Assembly (NCBI GenBank): GCA_002205125.1
Contig: NIOE01000007.1
Coordinates: 372,001 to 436,000, forward strand
DNA from: Roseateles noduli
GTDB lineage: Bacteria; Pseudomonadota; Gammaproteobacteria; Burkholderiales; Burkholderiaceae_C
DNA: 64,000 nucleotides
Reading direction: 5' to 3'
Shown: positions 20,711 to 29,478 of the stretch, piece after piece
How positions within the stretch are numbered: the first letter of the stretch is position 1
How the letters are laid out: every line of letters begins with the position of its first letter
Made by a program: the position numbers and the translations under genes
Notes under the pieces: generated by a model
Told to the model about the DNA's origin: nothing
Databases searched by the model: none
What the model saw: the letters and a program-made list of their open reading frames with translations, nothing else

Positions 20711-22253
20711 GACCCTGCTGCCCACCGTGACCTTCGACGGCGGCCCGCTGCGCGTCGAGGACGTCGCCGCGCTGGCCGAACGCCGCGCCGAGGCCCGCCT
20801 GTCCACCGATCCCGCCTTCCAGGCGCGCATCCGCGCCGGTGCCGACTTCGTCGCCCGGCTGCTGGCCGAGGACGGCGTCATCTACGGCGTCACGACCGGC
20901 TACGGCGATTCCTGCACCGTGGTGATCCCGCCGCATCTGGTCGCGGAACTGCCGCACCACCTCTACACGTACCACGGCTGCGGCGCGGGTGCCTACCTGA
21001 CGGCCGAGCAGACGCGCGCCGTGCTGGCCGCGCGCCTGAATTCGCTGGCGCAGGGCATGTCGGGCGTCAGCCTGGAACTGCTGCAAGGCCTGGAGCAGCT
21101 GCTGCGCCACGACGTGCTGCCGCTGATCCCGTCCGAGGGTTCGGTGGGCGCGAGCGGCGACCTGACCCCGCTGTCCTACGTGGCCGCCGTGCTCTGCGGC
21201 GAACGCGAAGTGATGTGGCGCGGCGAGCGCATGGCCGCCGCCGACGCGCTGAAGGCCATCGGCCTGACGCCGCACAAGCTGCGGCCGAAGGAGGGCCTCG
21301 CGATCATGAACGGTACGGCCGTCATGACCGGCCTGGCCTGCCTGGCCTGGACGCGCGCCGACTACCTGAACCGCATGGCCACGCGCCTGACGGCGATGAA
21401 CGTCGTCGCGAGCGCCGGCAACGCGCACCACTTCGACGAGACGCTGTTCGCCGCCAAGCCCCATCCGGGTCAGCAGAAGATCGCCGCACGCCTGCGCGCT
21501 GACCTCGCGGTCGACGCGCCCAGCCGCAACTCGCATCGCCTGCAGGACCGCTACTCGCTGCGCTGCGCGCCGCACGTCATCGGCGTGCTCGAGGACGCGC
21601 TGCCCTTCCTGCGCCAGCTGATCGAGAACGAGCTCAACAGCGCCAACGACAACCCGCTGATCGACGCCGAGAACGAACGCGTGCTGCACGGCGGCCATTT
21701 CTACGGCGGACACATCGCGCTGGCGATGGACACGCTGAAGAACGCGGTCGCCAACGTCGCCGATCTGCTGGACCGTCAGCTCGCGCTGCTGGTGGACACG
21801 CGCTACAACCACGGCCTGCCGTCCAACCTGTCGGGCGCGTCCGGCGAACGCGCCGCGATCAATCACGGCCTCAAGGCCTTGCAGATCAGCGTCTCCGCCT
21901 GGACCGCCGAGGCGCTCAAGCAGACGATGCCGGCGTCGGTCTTCAGCCGTTCGACCGAGTGCCACAACCAGGACAAGGTCAGCATGGGCACGATCGCCGC
22001 GCGCGACTGCCTGCGCGTGCTGGAGCTGTCCGAGCAGGTCGTCGCCGCCATGCTGATCGCCGCGCGGCAGGGCCTCGCGCTGCGCGCGCGCCAGCAGCCG
22101 GAACCGCTGGCGCTGGGCGCCGAGGCCGCGGCGATGTTCGAGGAACTCTCGACCCGCCTGCCGCTGATCGAGGAAGACCGCGCGCTCGACCGCGAACTGC
22201 TTGCGCTGGTGCAGGCGCTGCGCGAGCGGCAGTGGAGGCTCCATGACGACTGA
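20697..22253 (+). CDS. Aromatic amino acid ammonia-lyase (HAL/TAL/PAL family)
   Basis: A 518-residue MIO-dependent lyase. The prosthetic group forms from A152-S153-G154 in GSVGASGDLTPLSY. The catalytic tyrosine is Y63 in YGVTTGYGD, and ENELNSANDNPLID, GGHFYGGHIALAMD and CHNQDKVSMGTIAARD are family signatures. By alignment in my head the substrate-selecting pair is Y92-H93, not the S-H of histidine lyases nor the H-L of Rhodobacter TAL. Context (no hut genes, a pigment operon) argues that it makes a cinnamate or 4-coumarate starter from Phe or Tyr. ATG 20697 was chosen for its GGA at 9 bases; ATG 20688 is possible. Confidence 0.93.
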   Translation: MSSPETLLPTVTFDGGPLRVEDVAALAERRAEARLSTDPAFQARIRAGADFVARLLAEDGVIYGVTTGYGDSCTVVIPPHLVAELPHHLYTYHGCGAGAYLTAEQTRAVLAARLNSLAQGMSGVSLELLQGLEQLLRHDVLPLIPSEGSVGASGDLTPLSYVAAVLCGEREVMWRGERMAAADALKAIGLTPHKLRPKEGLAIMNGTAVMTGLACLAWTRADYLNRMATRLTAMNVVASAGNAHHFDETLFAAKPHPGQQKIAARLRADLAVDAPSRNSHRLQDRYSLRCAPHVIGVLEDALPFLRQLIENELNSANDNPLIDAENERVLHGGHFYGGHIALAMDTLKNAVANVADLLDRQLALLVDTRYNHGLPSNLSGASGERAAINHGLKALQISVSAWTAEALKQTMPASVFSRSTECHNQDKVSMGTIAARDCLRVLELSEQVVAAMLIAARQGLALRARQQPEPLALGAEAAAMFEELSTRLPLIEEDRALDRELLALVQALRERQWRLHDD

Positions 22254-22719
22254 CGCCAACGAAGACGGCTCGGATCGCAGCGCCGACCGCAAGTCCGACC
22301 ACGCGCCCGATCTCAGCCATGAGATCGAGCTCTCGCCGGCCTTCCACGACATCGACGTCATGGAGATCGTCTGGCACGGCAACTACGTGAAGTACCTGGA
22401 GCTGGCGCGCAGCGCGCTGCTGCAGAAGTTCGACTACGACTATCCGCAGATGCGGGCGTCCGGCTACGCCTGGCCGATCGTCGACATGCGGCTGAAGTAC
22501 GTCGGCACGGTCGAGTACGGCCAGGCCGTGCGCATCCGCGCCGAGATCGTCGAGTGGGAGAACCGCCTGAAGGTCGAGTACCAGGTGCGCGACGCGGCGA
22601 CCGGCCGCGTGCTCAACAAGGCCTACACGATCCAGGTCGCGCTGGAGATCGCGTCGCGGCAGATGCAGTACGTCTGCCCGCGCGTGTTGTGGGACAAGCT
22701 CGGTGTGAGGCCCGCATGA
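22243..22719 (+). CDS. Hotdog acyl-CoA/ACP thioesterase (ApeK-like)
   Basis: A 158-residue 4-hydroxybenzoyl-CoA thioesterase-type hotdog protein. The signature is FHDIDVMEIVWHGNYVKYLE with the catalytic-type Asp and the N-Y pair. It has a charged non-conserved N-terminus of about 30 residues. In APE biosynthesis it probably releases or edits ACP-bound chains. Start after TGGAGG; the start overlaps the ammonia-lyase stop by 11 bases. Confidence 0.92.
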   Translation: MTTDANEDGSDRSADRKSDHAPDLSHEIELSPAFHDIDVMEIVWHGNYVKYLELARSALLQKFDYDYPQMRASGYAWPIVDMRLKYVGTVEYGQAVRIRAEIVEWENRLKVEYQVRDAATGRVLNKAYTIQVALEIASRQMQYVCPRVLWDKLGVRPA

Positions 22720-23357
22720 CGACGATTGTCGATCCGAGCCGTCGCCGGCTGCTGGCGCTCGCTGCGTTGTCGGCGATCGTGCTGCCGGCCACCGCGCTCG
22801 CGGCGACCGACGAAACCGCGCTGATGAAGGGCGTGCAGGCGCGCCTGCGCCAGCCCGAGTGGCTGCGCGGCGACTTCGAGCAATCGAAGCAGGTGCCCGG
22901 CTTCAAGAAGCCGGTCGTCTCGCGCGGCGACTTCGTCGTGGCGCGCGGCCGCGGCGTGCTGTGGCGCACGCGCACGCCGTTCGAGAGCGAACTCCGCCTG
23001 ACGCGCGACGAGATCCGCGCCAGCCAGGGCGGCGCGACGTCGATGAAGATGGACGCGCAGCGCGAGCCCGCGCTGCGGCTGGTCAACGAGATGATGTTCG
23101 CGCTGCTCGGCGGCGACGTGGGCGCGCTGGCCAAGCTCTTCACGCTGGACGGCGAGCTGACCGGCGCCGCCGCATGGAAGCTGGATCTGCGTCCGCGCCA
23201 GGCGGCCTGGCTGCAGGTGCTGCAACGCCTGGCCCTCAGCGGCGACACGCACGTGCGCGCCGTCGAGCTGGTCGAGGCCGGCGGCGACGTGACGCGCATC
23301 GTCTTCTCCAACCTGCGCGACACCGCCCCCGAGGGCGGTGCTCGGCTCTTCGACTGA
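22716..23357 (+). CDS. LolA-like outer membrane lipoprotein carrier (ApeL-like)
   Basis: A 213-residue secreted protein with a signal peptide (RRRLLALAALSAIVLPATALAA) and a LolA-type beta-barrel: LRGDFEQSKQVPGFKKPVVSRG and FVVARGRGVLWRTRTPFES. LolA shuttles lipids across the periplasm. The copy in APE clusters is presumed to ferry the lipid-linked pigment together with the MMPL exporter encoded next. Overlaps the thioesterase gene by four bases. Confidence 0.9.
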   Translation: MTTIVDPSRRRLLALAALSAIVLPATALAATDETALMKGVQARLRQPEWLRGDFEQSKQVPGFKKPVVSRGDFVVARGRGVLWRTRTPFESELRLTRDEIRASQGGATSMKMDAQREPALRLVNEMMFALLGGDVGALAKLFTLDGELTGAAAWKLDLRPRQAAWLQVLQRLALSGDTHVRAVELVEAGGDVTRIVFSNLRDTAPEGGARLFD

Positions 23358-23364
23358 GCGCCGC

Positions 23365-25794
23365 ATGACCGCTCCCGTGTCGCGTCCTCCGCGCGGTCAC
23401 CGCCTGCTCGCCTGGCTGTGGCTGGCGGTGGTGCTCGTCATCGCGGCGCACCAGGCGTGGCTGTGGACGCGGCCGGCCGGCGTGCTGGACAGCGACGTGC
23501 TCGCGATGCTGCCGCGCGACGAGCGCCGCCCCGCCGTCGCCGCGGCCACGCGCGCGCTGGCGGATGCGGGCGAGCGGCGCGTCGTCGTGCTGATCGGCGC
23601 GAAGGACCTCGCGCAGGCGCGCCAGGCCGGCGACGCGTTCGCCGAAGCGCTGGGCGACGGCGTCGCGCTGCGCTGGCGCGTCGACGAGGGCGAGCAGAAC
23701 ACCTGGCTGAATTTCTACGCGCCGTGGCGCGCCGCGCTGCTGACCGAGGCGGACCGCAAGACCCTGCAGACGCAGCCGACCGAGGCGCTCGCCCAGCAGG
23801 CGCTGCGTGCGCTGCACCAGCCGGTGGGCCTGCCGCGCATCGGCTCCTGGGCCGAGGATCCCTTGAACCTGCGCGGCCGCTGGCTGGCCGAGCGCGCCGG
23901 CATCAGCCGCGTGCGCGTCCAGGACGGCCGCCTGACGGTGACCGACGGCGACACCACCTACGCGGTGCTGATGGCTGAATCGACGGCGCCGGCCTTCGCA
24001 GTCTCGGCGCAGCGCGCGCTGGTGGCGCGGCTGGAATCAGCCGGCGAAGCCGCGCGCAAGGCCGTGCCCGACGCGCGCGTGCTGATGGGCGGCGTGCCTC
24101 TGTTCGCGGCCTCCGCCGCCGCGCAGGCCGAGCGCGAGATCCACACCATCGGCGCCGGCTCGCTGATCGGCATCGTGCTGCTGACCTGGTGCGCCTTCCG
24201 CTCGCTGCGACCGCGCGTGCTGGTGACGCTGTCGATGGCGGTGGGCCTGGCGGCGGCGGTGTCGATCACGCACGCGCTCTTCGGCGGTCTGCACCTGATC
24301 ACGCTGGTGTTCGGCGCGACGCTGCTGGGCGTCGCGGAGAACTACGGCAGCAACTACTTCTGCGCCCGCATGGGCCTGCCGCGCGAGGCGCGCTGGGACA
24401 TGCTGCGGCGCCAATGGCCCATCGTCAGCCTCGCGATGCTGACGACGGTGATCGCCTACGCGCTGATCGGCATCGCACCGTTCCCGGGCCTGCGCCAGAT
24501 CGCGGTGTTCTCGTCGGCCGGCCTGCTCGGCGCGTTCGTGACCGTGATGCTCTGGTTCCCGTGGCTGGACGGCGAGTCCGCGCCGGCGACGCGCTTCGGC
24601 CTGTGGCTCGGCGGGCTGCGCGCCCGCGTGCCGCATGTCGCCTCGGACCGACGGGCGCGGACATGGATGTGGCCCGCGATCGTCGCCGCGACCTTGTTCA
24701 TCGTGGTCGGCCTGTCCCTGCTCAAACGCAACGACGACATCCGCCAGCTGCAGAGCGCGCCCGCCGCGCTCATCGACCAGCAGCGCGAGGTCAGCCGCGT
24801 GATGGGCCTGCCGGGCGTTGCGCGATTCGTGCTGGTCGAGGGCGAGAGCGAAGAGGAGCTGCTGACCCGCGACGAGGCCGTGGTGCGCGCGCTCGGCACG
24901 CTGGGTGTCGAGTCGCAGGCCGTGTCGCAGTGGCTGCCGTCGCTGCAGGCGCAGCGCGACGACGCCGCGTTGATCGCGCGTCGCTCGGCGGAGATCAACG
25001 GCGCCTTGTCGACGATGCTCGACGAGACCTTGCCCGCGCCGACCGCCGCCGCGTCGCCGCTGCTGCCGGCGCAGTGGCTCGCGTCCCCCGTTTCCGAGCC
25101 GCTGCGCCACCAATGGCTGGGCCGCGGCGCGGACGGCGTCTGGCGCAGCGCCGTGCTGCTGCGCGGCGGCGACACGAACCTCGACACCGCGCGACTCTCC
25201 TCGACGATCGATCAACTGCCCGGCGCGATCTGGGTCGACAAGGTCGGCGAGATCTCCGCGCTGCTCGGCCGCTACGCGTCGCTGTTCGGCGTGATGGTCG
25301 TGGCCGGGCATCTGCTGGTGTGGCTCGCGCTGCTGCCGCGCTTCAGCCGCCGCGCGTGGCGCGCGCTGGTGCCGACCTCGCTCGCCACGCTGCTCACGCT
25401 CGCCGTCTTCGGCACCGTGGGCGTTCCCGTCACGCTGTTCCACCTGCTGCCGCTGCTGATCCTGCTCGGCCTGGGCGTCGACTACGGCATCTTCCTGCTG
25501 GAGCAGCCCGGCCGCCGCGAGATCCAACCCTTCCTTTCAGTGAGCCTGGCCGCGCTCTCCACGCTGCTGGCCTTCGGCCTGCTGGCGCTGTCGACGACCC
25601 CGGCGCTGCGCGCCTTCGGCCTGACGCTGCTGATCGGCGTCACGCTCGCCTGGTGGCTCACGCCGCTCTTCATGCCGGCCGATGCCGACGATGCGGCCAT
25701 CGACATCGGCGGCGACCGCGGCGCGCCGACCGAATTCAACGATCCGACCGGCGCCACCGCGCCCGCACCACCTTCATCACAAGGGACCCCATGA
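23365..25794 (+). CDS. MMPL/RND-type exporter (ApeM-like)
   Basis: An 809-residue transporter with the duplicated RND plan: one N-terminal helix and a periplasmic domain, six helices (about residues 250-430), a second helix and periplasmic domain, then six more helices. Recognisable MMPL segments are LLGVAENYGSNYFCARMGLP and ILLGLGVDYGIFLLEQP, the second holding the GxDYG proton-relay motif. It is the expected inner-membrane pump for the aryl polyene lipid. It shares an ATGA overlap with the methyltransferase. Confidence 0.93.
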   Translation: MTAPVSRPPRGHRLLAWLWLAVVLVIAAHQAWLWTRPAGVLDSDVLAMLPRDERRPAVAAATRALADAGERRVVVLIGAKDLAQARQAGDAFAEALGDGVALRWRVDEGEQNTWLNFYAPWRAALLTEADRKTLQTQPTEALAQQALRALHQPVGLPRIGSWAEDPLNLRGRWLAERAGISRVRVQDGRLTVTDGDTTYAVLMAESTAPAFAVSAQRALVARLESAGEAARKAVPDARVLMGGVPLFAASAAAQAEREIHTIGAGSLIGIVLLTWCAFRSLRPRVLVTLSMAVGLAAAVSITHALFGGLHLITLVFGATLLGVAENYGSNYFCARMGLPREARWDMLRRQWPIVSLAMLTTVIAYALIGIAPFPGLRQIAVFSSAGLLGAFVTVMLWFPWLDGESAPATRFGLWLGGLRARVPHVASDRRARTWMWPAIVAATLFIVVGLSLLKRNDDIRQLQSAPAALIDQQREVSRVMGLPGVARFVLVEGESEEELLTRDEAVVRALGTLGVESQAVSQWLPSLQAQRDDAALIARRSAEINGALSTMLDETLPAPTAAASPLLPAQWLASPVSEPLRHQWLGRGADGVWRSAVLLRGGDTNLDTARLSSTIDQLPGAIWVDKVGEISALLGRYASLFGVMVVAGHLLVWLALLPRFSRRAWRALVPTSLATLLTLAVFGTVGVPVTLFHLLPLLILLGLGVDYGIFLLEQPGRREIQPFLSVSLAALSTLLAFGLLALSTTPALRAFGLTLLIGVTLAWWLTPLFMPADADDAAIDIGGDRGAPTEFNDPTGATAPAPPSSQGTP

Positions 25795-26912
25795 CCACGA
25801 CCCCGACCCAGGACACCGCAGCGAACGGTGCCGCCGAGGCCATCGACAAGCGCTTCTCCCCGCCCAAGCAGAGCGCGTTCGCCGCGCGCTACGAGGCGCA
25901 GAAGATCGCCTTCGGCCCGGTCGTCTTCCAATGCGTGCGCTACGCCTGGAAGCGCGGCATGCTGGAGACGCTGGCTGGCGCCGGTGACGCCGGGCTCAGC
26001 ATGGAGCAGCTGGTGGCCGACGGCCGCTGGACCGCCTACGCGCTCAAGCTCGCGCTGGAGTCCTGCCTGTCGGCCGGCGTGGTCGAACTCAAGCAGGGCC
26101 GCTGGGCGCTGGACAAGACCGGCTACTGCCTGATCAGCGACCGCATCACGCAGATCAACATCAACTTTGTCCAGGACGTCTGCTACCAGGGTCTGTTCGA
26201 CCTGGAGCGCTCGCTCGACGAGGAACGCCCGCTGGGCCTGGCCCACCTCGGCCCGTGGCCGACGATCTACGAAGGCCTGTCGACGCTGCAGGAGCCGGCG
26301 CGCACGAGCTGGTTCGAGTTCGACCACTTCTATTCCGACACCTCGTTCCCGGACATCCTGCCCGACGTCTTCGCCACCGCGCCCAAGCGGGTGATGGACA
26401 TCGGCGCGAACACCGGCAAGTTCAGCCGCGCCGCGCTGGCCTACAACGCCGACTTCGAGCTGAACCTGGTCGACCTGCCGCAGCAGCTCGAACTGGCCCG
26501 CGCCACGCTGACCGAAGCCGGCAGCGTCGACCGCGCGAAGTTCCATGGCCGCAACATGCTCGACGACGGCGCCGCGCTGCCCGAGGGCATGGACATCATC
26601 TGGATGAGCCAGTTCCTGAGCTGCTTCGGCGAACCGCAGATCGCCAGCATCTTCCGCCGCGTGGCGGACGCGCTGGCACCCGGCGGCCAGGTGCTGATCC
26701 TGGACACCCTGTGGGACCGCCAGCGCTACGACATCGCCGCGTACTGCCTGATCAACACCTCGCCCTACTTCACCGCGATGGCCAGCGGCAACTCCAAGGT
26801 CTACCAGAGCGGCGACTACCTGCGGCTGGCCGCCGAGGCCGGCCTGAAGCTCGTCACCATGCGCGACAACATCGGCTACTGCCACAGCCTGATGCGGCTG
26901 ACGAAGGCGTGA
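25791..26912 (+). CDS. SAM-dependent class I methyltransferase (ApeB-like)
   Basis: 373 residues. A helical N-terminal dimerisation region (residues 1-180) is followed by a Rossmann domain with motif I VMDIGANTGKFSRAAL, the acidic end of strand 2 in LNLVDLPQQ, and motif IV-like MDIIWMSQFLSCFGE. The layout recalls plant-type O-methyltransferases. Characterised APE pigments carry methyl groups on the aryl head, so ring methylation is the likely job, C- versus O- undecided. Confidence 0.9.
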   Translation: MTTTPTQDTAANGAAEAIDKRFSPPKQSAFAARYEAQKIAFGPVVFQCVRYAWKRGMLETLAGAGDAGLSMEQLVADGRWTAYALKLALESCLSAGVVELKQGRWALDKTGYCLISDRITQININFVQDVCYQGLFDLERSLDEERPLGLAHLGPWPTIYEGLSTLQEPARTSWFEFDHFYSDTSFPDILPDVFATAPKRVMDIGANTGKFSRAALAYNADFELNLVDLPQQLELARATLTEAGSVDRAKFHGRNMLDDGAALPEGMDIIWMSQFLSCFGEPQIASIFRRVADALAPGGQVLILDTLWDRQRYDIAAYCLINTSPYFTAMASGNSKVYQSGDYLRLAAEAGLKLVTMRDNIGYCHSLMRLTKA

Positions 26913-26920
26913 GGTCTCCG

Positions 26921-27637
26921 ATGATCCGCAGGACGCTGCAGACGTCGCTCCTTGTCCCGGTCGCCGCGCTCGCGCTGGCGATGACGGGGTGTGCGTCGAC
27001 GCAGGCGCCGGTGGCGCCGACGGTCCCGATCGCTCCCCCTGTCTCATCGACTTCCGCATCGACCTCGACCTCGACCTCGACCTCGACCTCGACCTCGACC
27101 TCGACCGCGATGCCGACCCCGGACGTCGAGGCGATGCCGCTGCCGATGCTGCGACTCGCGCCCCTGCTGCTCCCACGCAACGTGAGCCTGAGCCAACGGC
27201 TCACGGTCACGCCGCTGGACGACAGCGGACGCGCGCCGCAGGTCGTCGACGTGCAGCTGGAGATCGACCCCGAAGGCCTGCGCCTGGCCGCGTTCGCGGT
27301 CGGGCAGCGCGTGCTGCTGATGGTGTGGGACGGCGTCGAGCTGCAGACGCGGCGTCATCCCCGTCTGCCCGCCGAGGTCGACGAGCAGCGCATGCTGCGC
27401 GACTTGACGCTGGTCTACTGGTCGGCCACCGCGCTGCGCGGCGAGCTGCCGCCGGGCTGGACGCTGCGCGACAGTCCGGGCCGTCGCGAGCTGATCGCGG
27501 GCGCGGACCTCGCACACCCGGTCATCGATGTCGCCGTCTCCGGGGACCTCGCCGGGGACAGCCGGATCGTCATCACCAACCAGCGGGAGCACTATCGGCT
27601 CCTGATCGAATCCCGACCCCTGGAGTCCGGCCGATGA
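26921..27637 (+). CDS. DUF3261-type lipoprotein (ApeN-like)
   Basis: A 238-residue predicted lipoprotein: signal peptide with lipobox MTGC and acylated C24, then a low-complexity linker of nine Ser-Thr pairs, then a beta-rich domain (LLLPRNVSLSQRLTV, LEIDPEGLRLAAFAVGQRVL, WDGVELQTRRHPRLPAEVDE) like the DUF3261 lipoproteins of APE clusters. It is probably an outer-membrane acceptor for the exported pigment lipid, by analogy with LolB. The linker is encoded by a perfect hexanucleotide array. Confidence 0.87.
   Translation: MIRRTLQTSLLVPVAALALAMTGCASTQAPVAPTVPIAPPVSSTSASTSTSTSTSTSTSTSTAMPTPDVEAMPLPMLRLAPLLLPRNVSLSQRLTVTPLDDSGRAPQVVDVQLEIDPEGLRLAAFAVGQRVLLMVWDGVELQTRRHPRLPAEVDEQRMLRDLTLVYWSATALRGELPPGWTLRDSPGRRELIAGADLAHPVIDVAVSGDLAGDSRIVITNQREHYRLLIESRPLESGR
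27058..27111 (+). repeat. (TCGACC)9 in-frame hexanucleotide tandem repeat
   Basis: Nine perfect copies of TCGACC encode nine Ser-Thr dipeptides in the linker after the lipidated cysteine of the DUF3261 lipoprotein. Because the unit is six bases, slippage would alter linker length by two residues without breaking the frame. Confidence 0.95.
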
Positions 27638-28836
27638 GCGTGGCCGTCTATCTGCATGAGCTGGGCGTCGTCTGCGCGCTGGGCAGTGGCGTCGACGCGC
27701 TGCGCGCCGGCGTCTTCGCGGAGGCGCCGGGCGGCGTCGCGCCGAACGAGGCGATCTGGCCCGGGCGCACCCTGCATCTGGGCGCGGTCGACGCCGCGCT
27801 GCGGGCCGTCGATGAGCGCCCGCTGGCGGAGCGCAGCCGCAACAATGCGCTGCTGCTGGAAGCGCTCGCCCAGATCCGGCCGGCCGTGGACGCGGCGATC
27901 GCGCGCTTCGGCGCGGGCCGCGTCGGCGTGGTGCTGGGCACCAGCACCTCGGGCGTCGGCGAAGCCGAGCAGGCCTGGATCGCTTCGGCTGAGGCCGGCG
28001 GCGAGACGCCTTGCCTGCCCGCGTCCTTCCACGTCGGCCAGCAGGAGATCGGCGCGCCCGCGCTGATGCTCGCGCGCGAGCTCGGCACCGCCGGTCCGCG
28101 CCATGTGATCTCGACGGCCTGCTCGTCCAGCGCGAAAGCGCTCGCGAGCGCCGCGCGGCTGCTGCGCGCCGGCCTGTGCGACGCCGTCGTCTGCGGCGGC
28201 GCGGACTCGTTGTGCCGCTTCACCGTCGCGGGCTTCGCGGCCTTGGACTCGGTGGCGGAGGCGCGCTGCAACCCGATGAGCGAAGACCGCGAGGGCATCA
28301 ACATCGGCGAGGCCGCCGCGCTGTTCCTGATGACCCGCGAGCCCGGCCCGGTGCGCCTGGCCGGCTGGGGCGAGACCTCGGACGCGCATCACATCTCGGC
28401 GCCCGAACCCAACGGCACCGGCGCGCTGGCCGCCATGCGCGCCGCGCTGGCGCAGGCCGGCCTGCAGCCGTCGGACATCGACTACCTCAACCTCCACGGC
28501 ACGGCCACGCCGCAGAACGACGCGATGGAGAGCCGCGCGGTGGAGGCGCTGTTCGGGCTCGGGCTGCCGTGCAGCTCGACCAAGCCGCTGACCGGCCACA
28601 CGCTCGGCGCCGCCGGCGCGCTGGAGGCCGCCATCGCCTGGATACATCTGCGCGACAACCCGGACGGCCGGCTCGCGCCACACTGGTGGGACGGCCGTCG
28701 CGACCCGACGCTGCCCGCCATCCGGCTGGCTGCGCCGGGCGAGCGCCTGGGCCGCGCGCCGCGCCACGTGCTGAGCAATTCCTTCGCCTTCGGCGGCAGC
28801 AACGCCGCGCTGATCCTGAGCCGACACGATGTCTGA
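27634..28836 (+). CDS. Beta-ketoacyl-ACP synthase (ApeO-like)
   Basis: A 400-residue KAS II-type ketosynthase with a complete triad: C163 in STACSSSAK, H288 in HGTATPQND and H322 in GHTLGAAG. C-terminal SNSFAFGGSNAALIL is typical. In APE systems it is the catalytic half of the KS/CLF heterodimer with the ApeC-like protein at the start of the operon. Overlaps the lipoprotein stop by four bases and the next gene by eight. Confidence 0.95.
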   Translation: MSVAVYLHELGVVCALGSGVDALRAGVFAEAPGGVAPNEAIWPGRTLHLGAVDAALRAVDERPLAERSRNNALLLEALAQIRPAVDAAIARFGAGRVGVVLGTSTSGVGEAEQAWIASAEAGGETPCLPASFHVGQQEIGAPALMLARELGTAGPRHVISTACSSSAKALASAARLLRAGLCDAVVCGGADSLCRFTVAGFAALDSVAEARCNPMSEDREGINIGEAAALFLMTREPGPVRLAGWGETSDAHHISAPEPNGTGALAAMRAALAQAGLQPSDIDYLNLHGTATPQNDAMESRAVEALFGLGLPCSSTKPLTGHTLGAAGALEAAIAWIHLRDNPDGRLAPHWWDGRRDPTLPAIRLAAPGERLGRAPRHVLSNSFAFGGSNAALILSRHDV

Positions 28837-29404
28837 GCCGATGAACCCGTCGAACCCGTCCGACATGCCGCAGTCCGAGTCGAGCGCCGGCGACGCCACC
28901 GCCTTCGACCTCGTGTTCCCGATGCCGGCGGCGGACCTCGTGCCCCACGCCGGACGCATGAGCCTGCTGACGCGCGTGCTGTCCTGCGAAGAGGACCGCC
29001 TCGTCGCCGAGGCGGCGCTCGCCGGCGACCAGCTCTTCCACGACAGCCAGGGCGATGGCACCGGCATCGGCGGCTGGATCGGCATCGAGCTGATGGCGCA
29101 GGCCGTGGCCGCGTGGGCCGGCGTGCAAGGCCGCGCCCGCGGCGAGCCGCCGCGCATCGGCCTGCTGCTCGGCTGCCGCAAGTACCGCAGCACACGCGCC
29201 CGCTTCGAGGCCGGCGAGACGCTGCGCATCGAGATCGCGCGTGAGTTCCAGGCGGACAACGGCCTCGGCCAGTTCGCCTGCGTGCTGCACCTGGCGGGCG
29301 GCACGCCGCCCGCGGCGGACGAGCCGCCGCTGGCCCAGGCGCAGCTCACGGTGTTCGGACCGCCCGATCCGGCGGCCTTCCTGGCCGGGGTGACGACAGG
29401 ATGA
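28829..29404 (+). CDS. 3-hydroxyacyl-ACP dehydratase-like hotdog protein (ApeP-like)
   Basis: 191 residues. After a variable Ser/Asn-rich N-terminus comes a FabA/FabZ-like hotdog with VPHAGRMSLLTRVL and GIELMAQAVAAWAG, followed by IGLLLGCRKYRSTRARF. The motif is PHAGRM rather than the HFPGHP of the fused dehydratase. This matches the idea that the two hotdogs (ApeI and ApeP type) form a heterodimer with complementary active-site residues. ATG 28829 is favoured; ATG 28841 is an alternative four residues in. Confidence 0.87.
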   Translation: MSEPMNPSNPSDMPQSESSAGDATAFDLVFPMPAADLVPHAGRMSLLTRVLSCEEDRLVAEAALAGDQLFHDSQGDGTGIGGWIGIELMAQAVAAWAGVQGRARGEPPRIGLLLGCRKYRSTRARFEAGETLRIEIAREFQADNGLGQFACVLHLAGGTPPAADEPPLAQAQLTVFGPPDPAAFLAGVTTG

Positions 29405-29478
29405 CGCCGTGAAGATGGCGTGAAGAGGCGCTCCACGCGCCCGACGAGAATTCAAGAAAAGACCGCTTACCAAGCTTC

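Noticed and set aside
20697-22253. A histidine utilisation (hut) role for the ammonia-lyase
   Set aside because: No urocanase, imidazolonepropionase or HutC is nearby and the gene overlaps pigment genes on both sides.
24189-26912. A 907-codon plus-strand frame starting inside the MMPL exporter gene
   Set aside because: Only the part from 25791 on (the methyltransferase) has protein character; the upstream part is the exporter read in the wrong frame.
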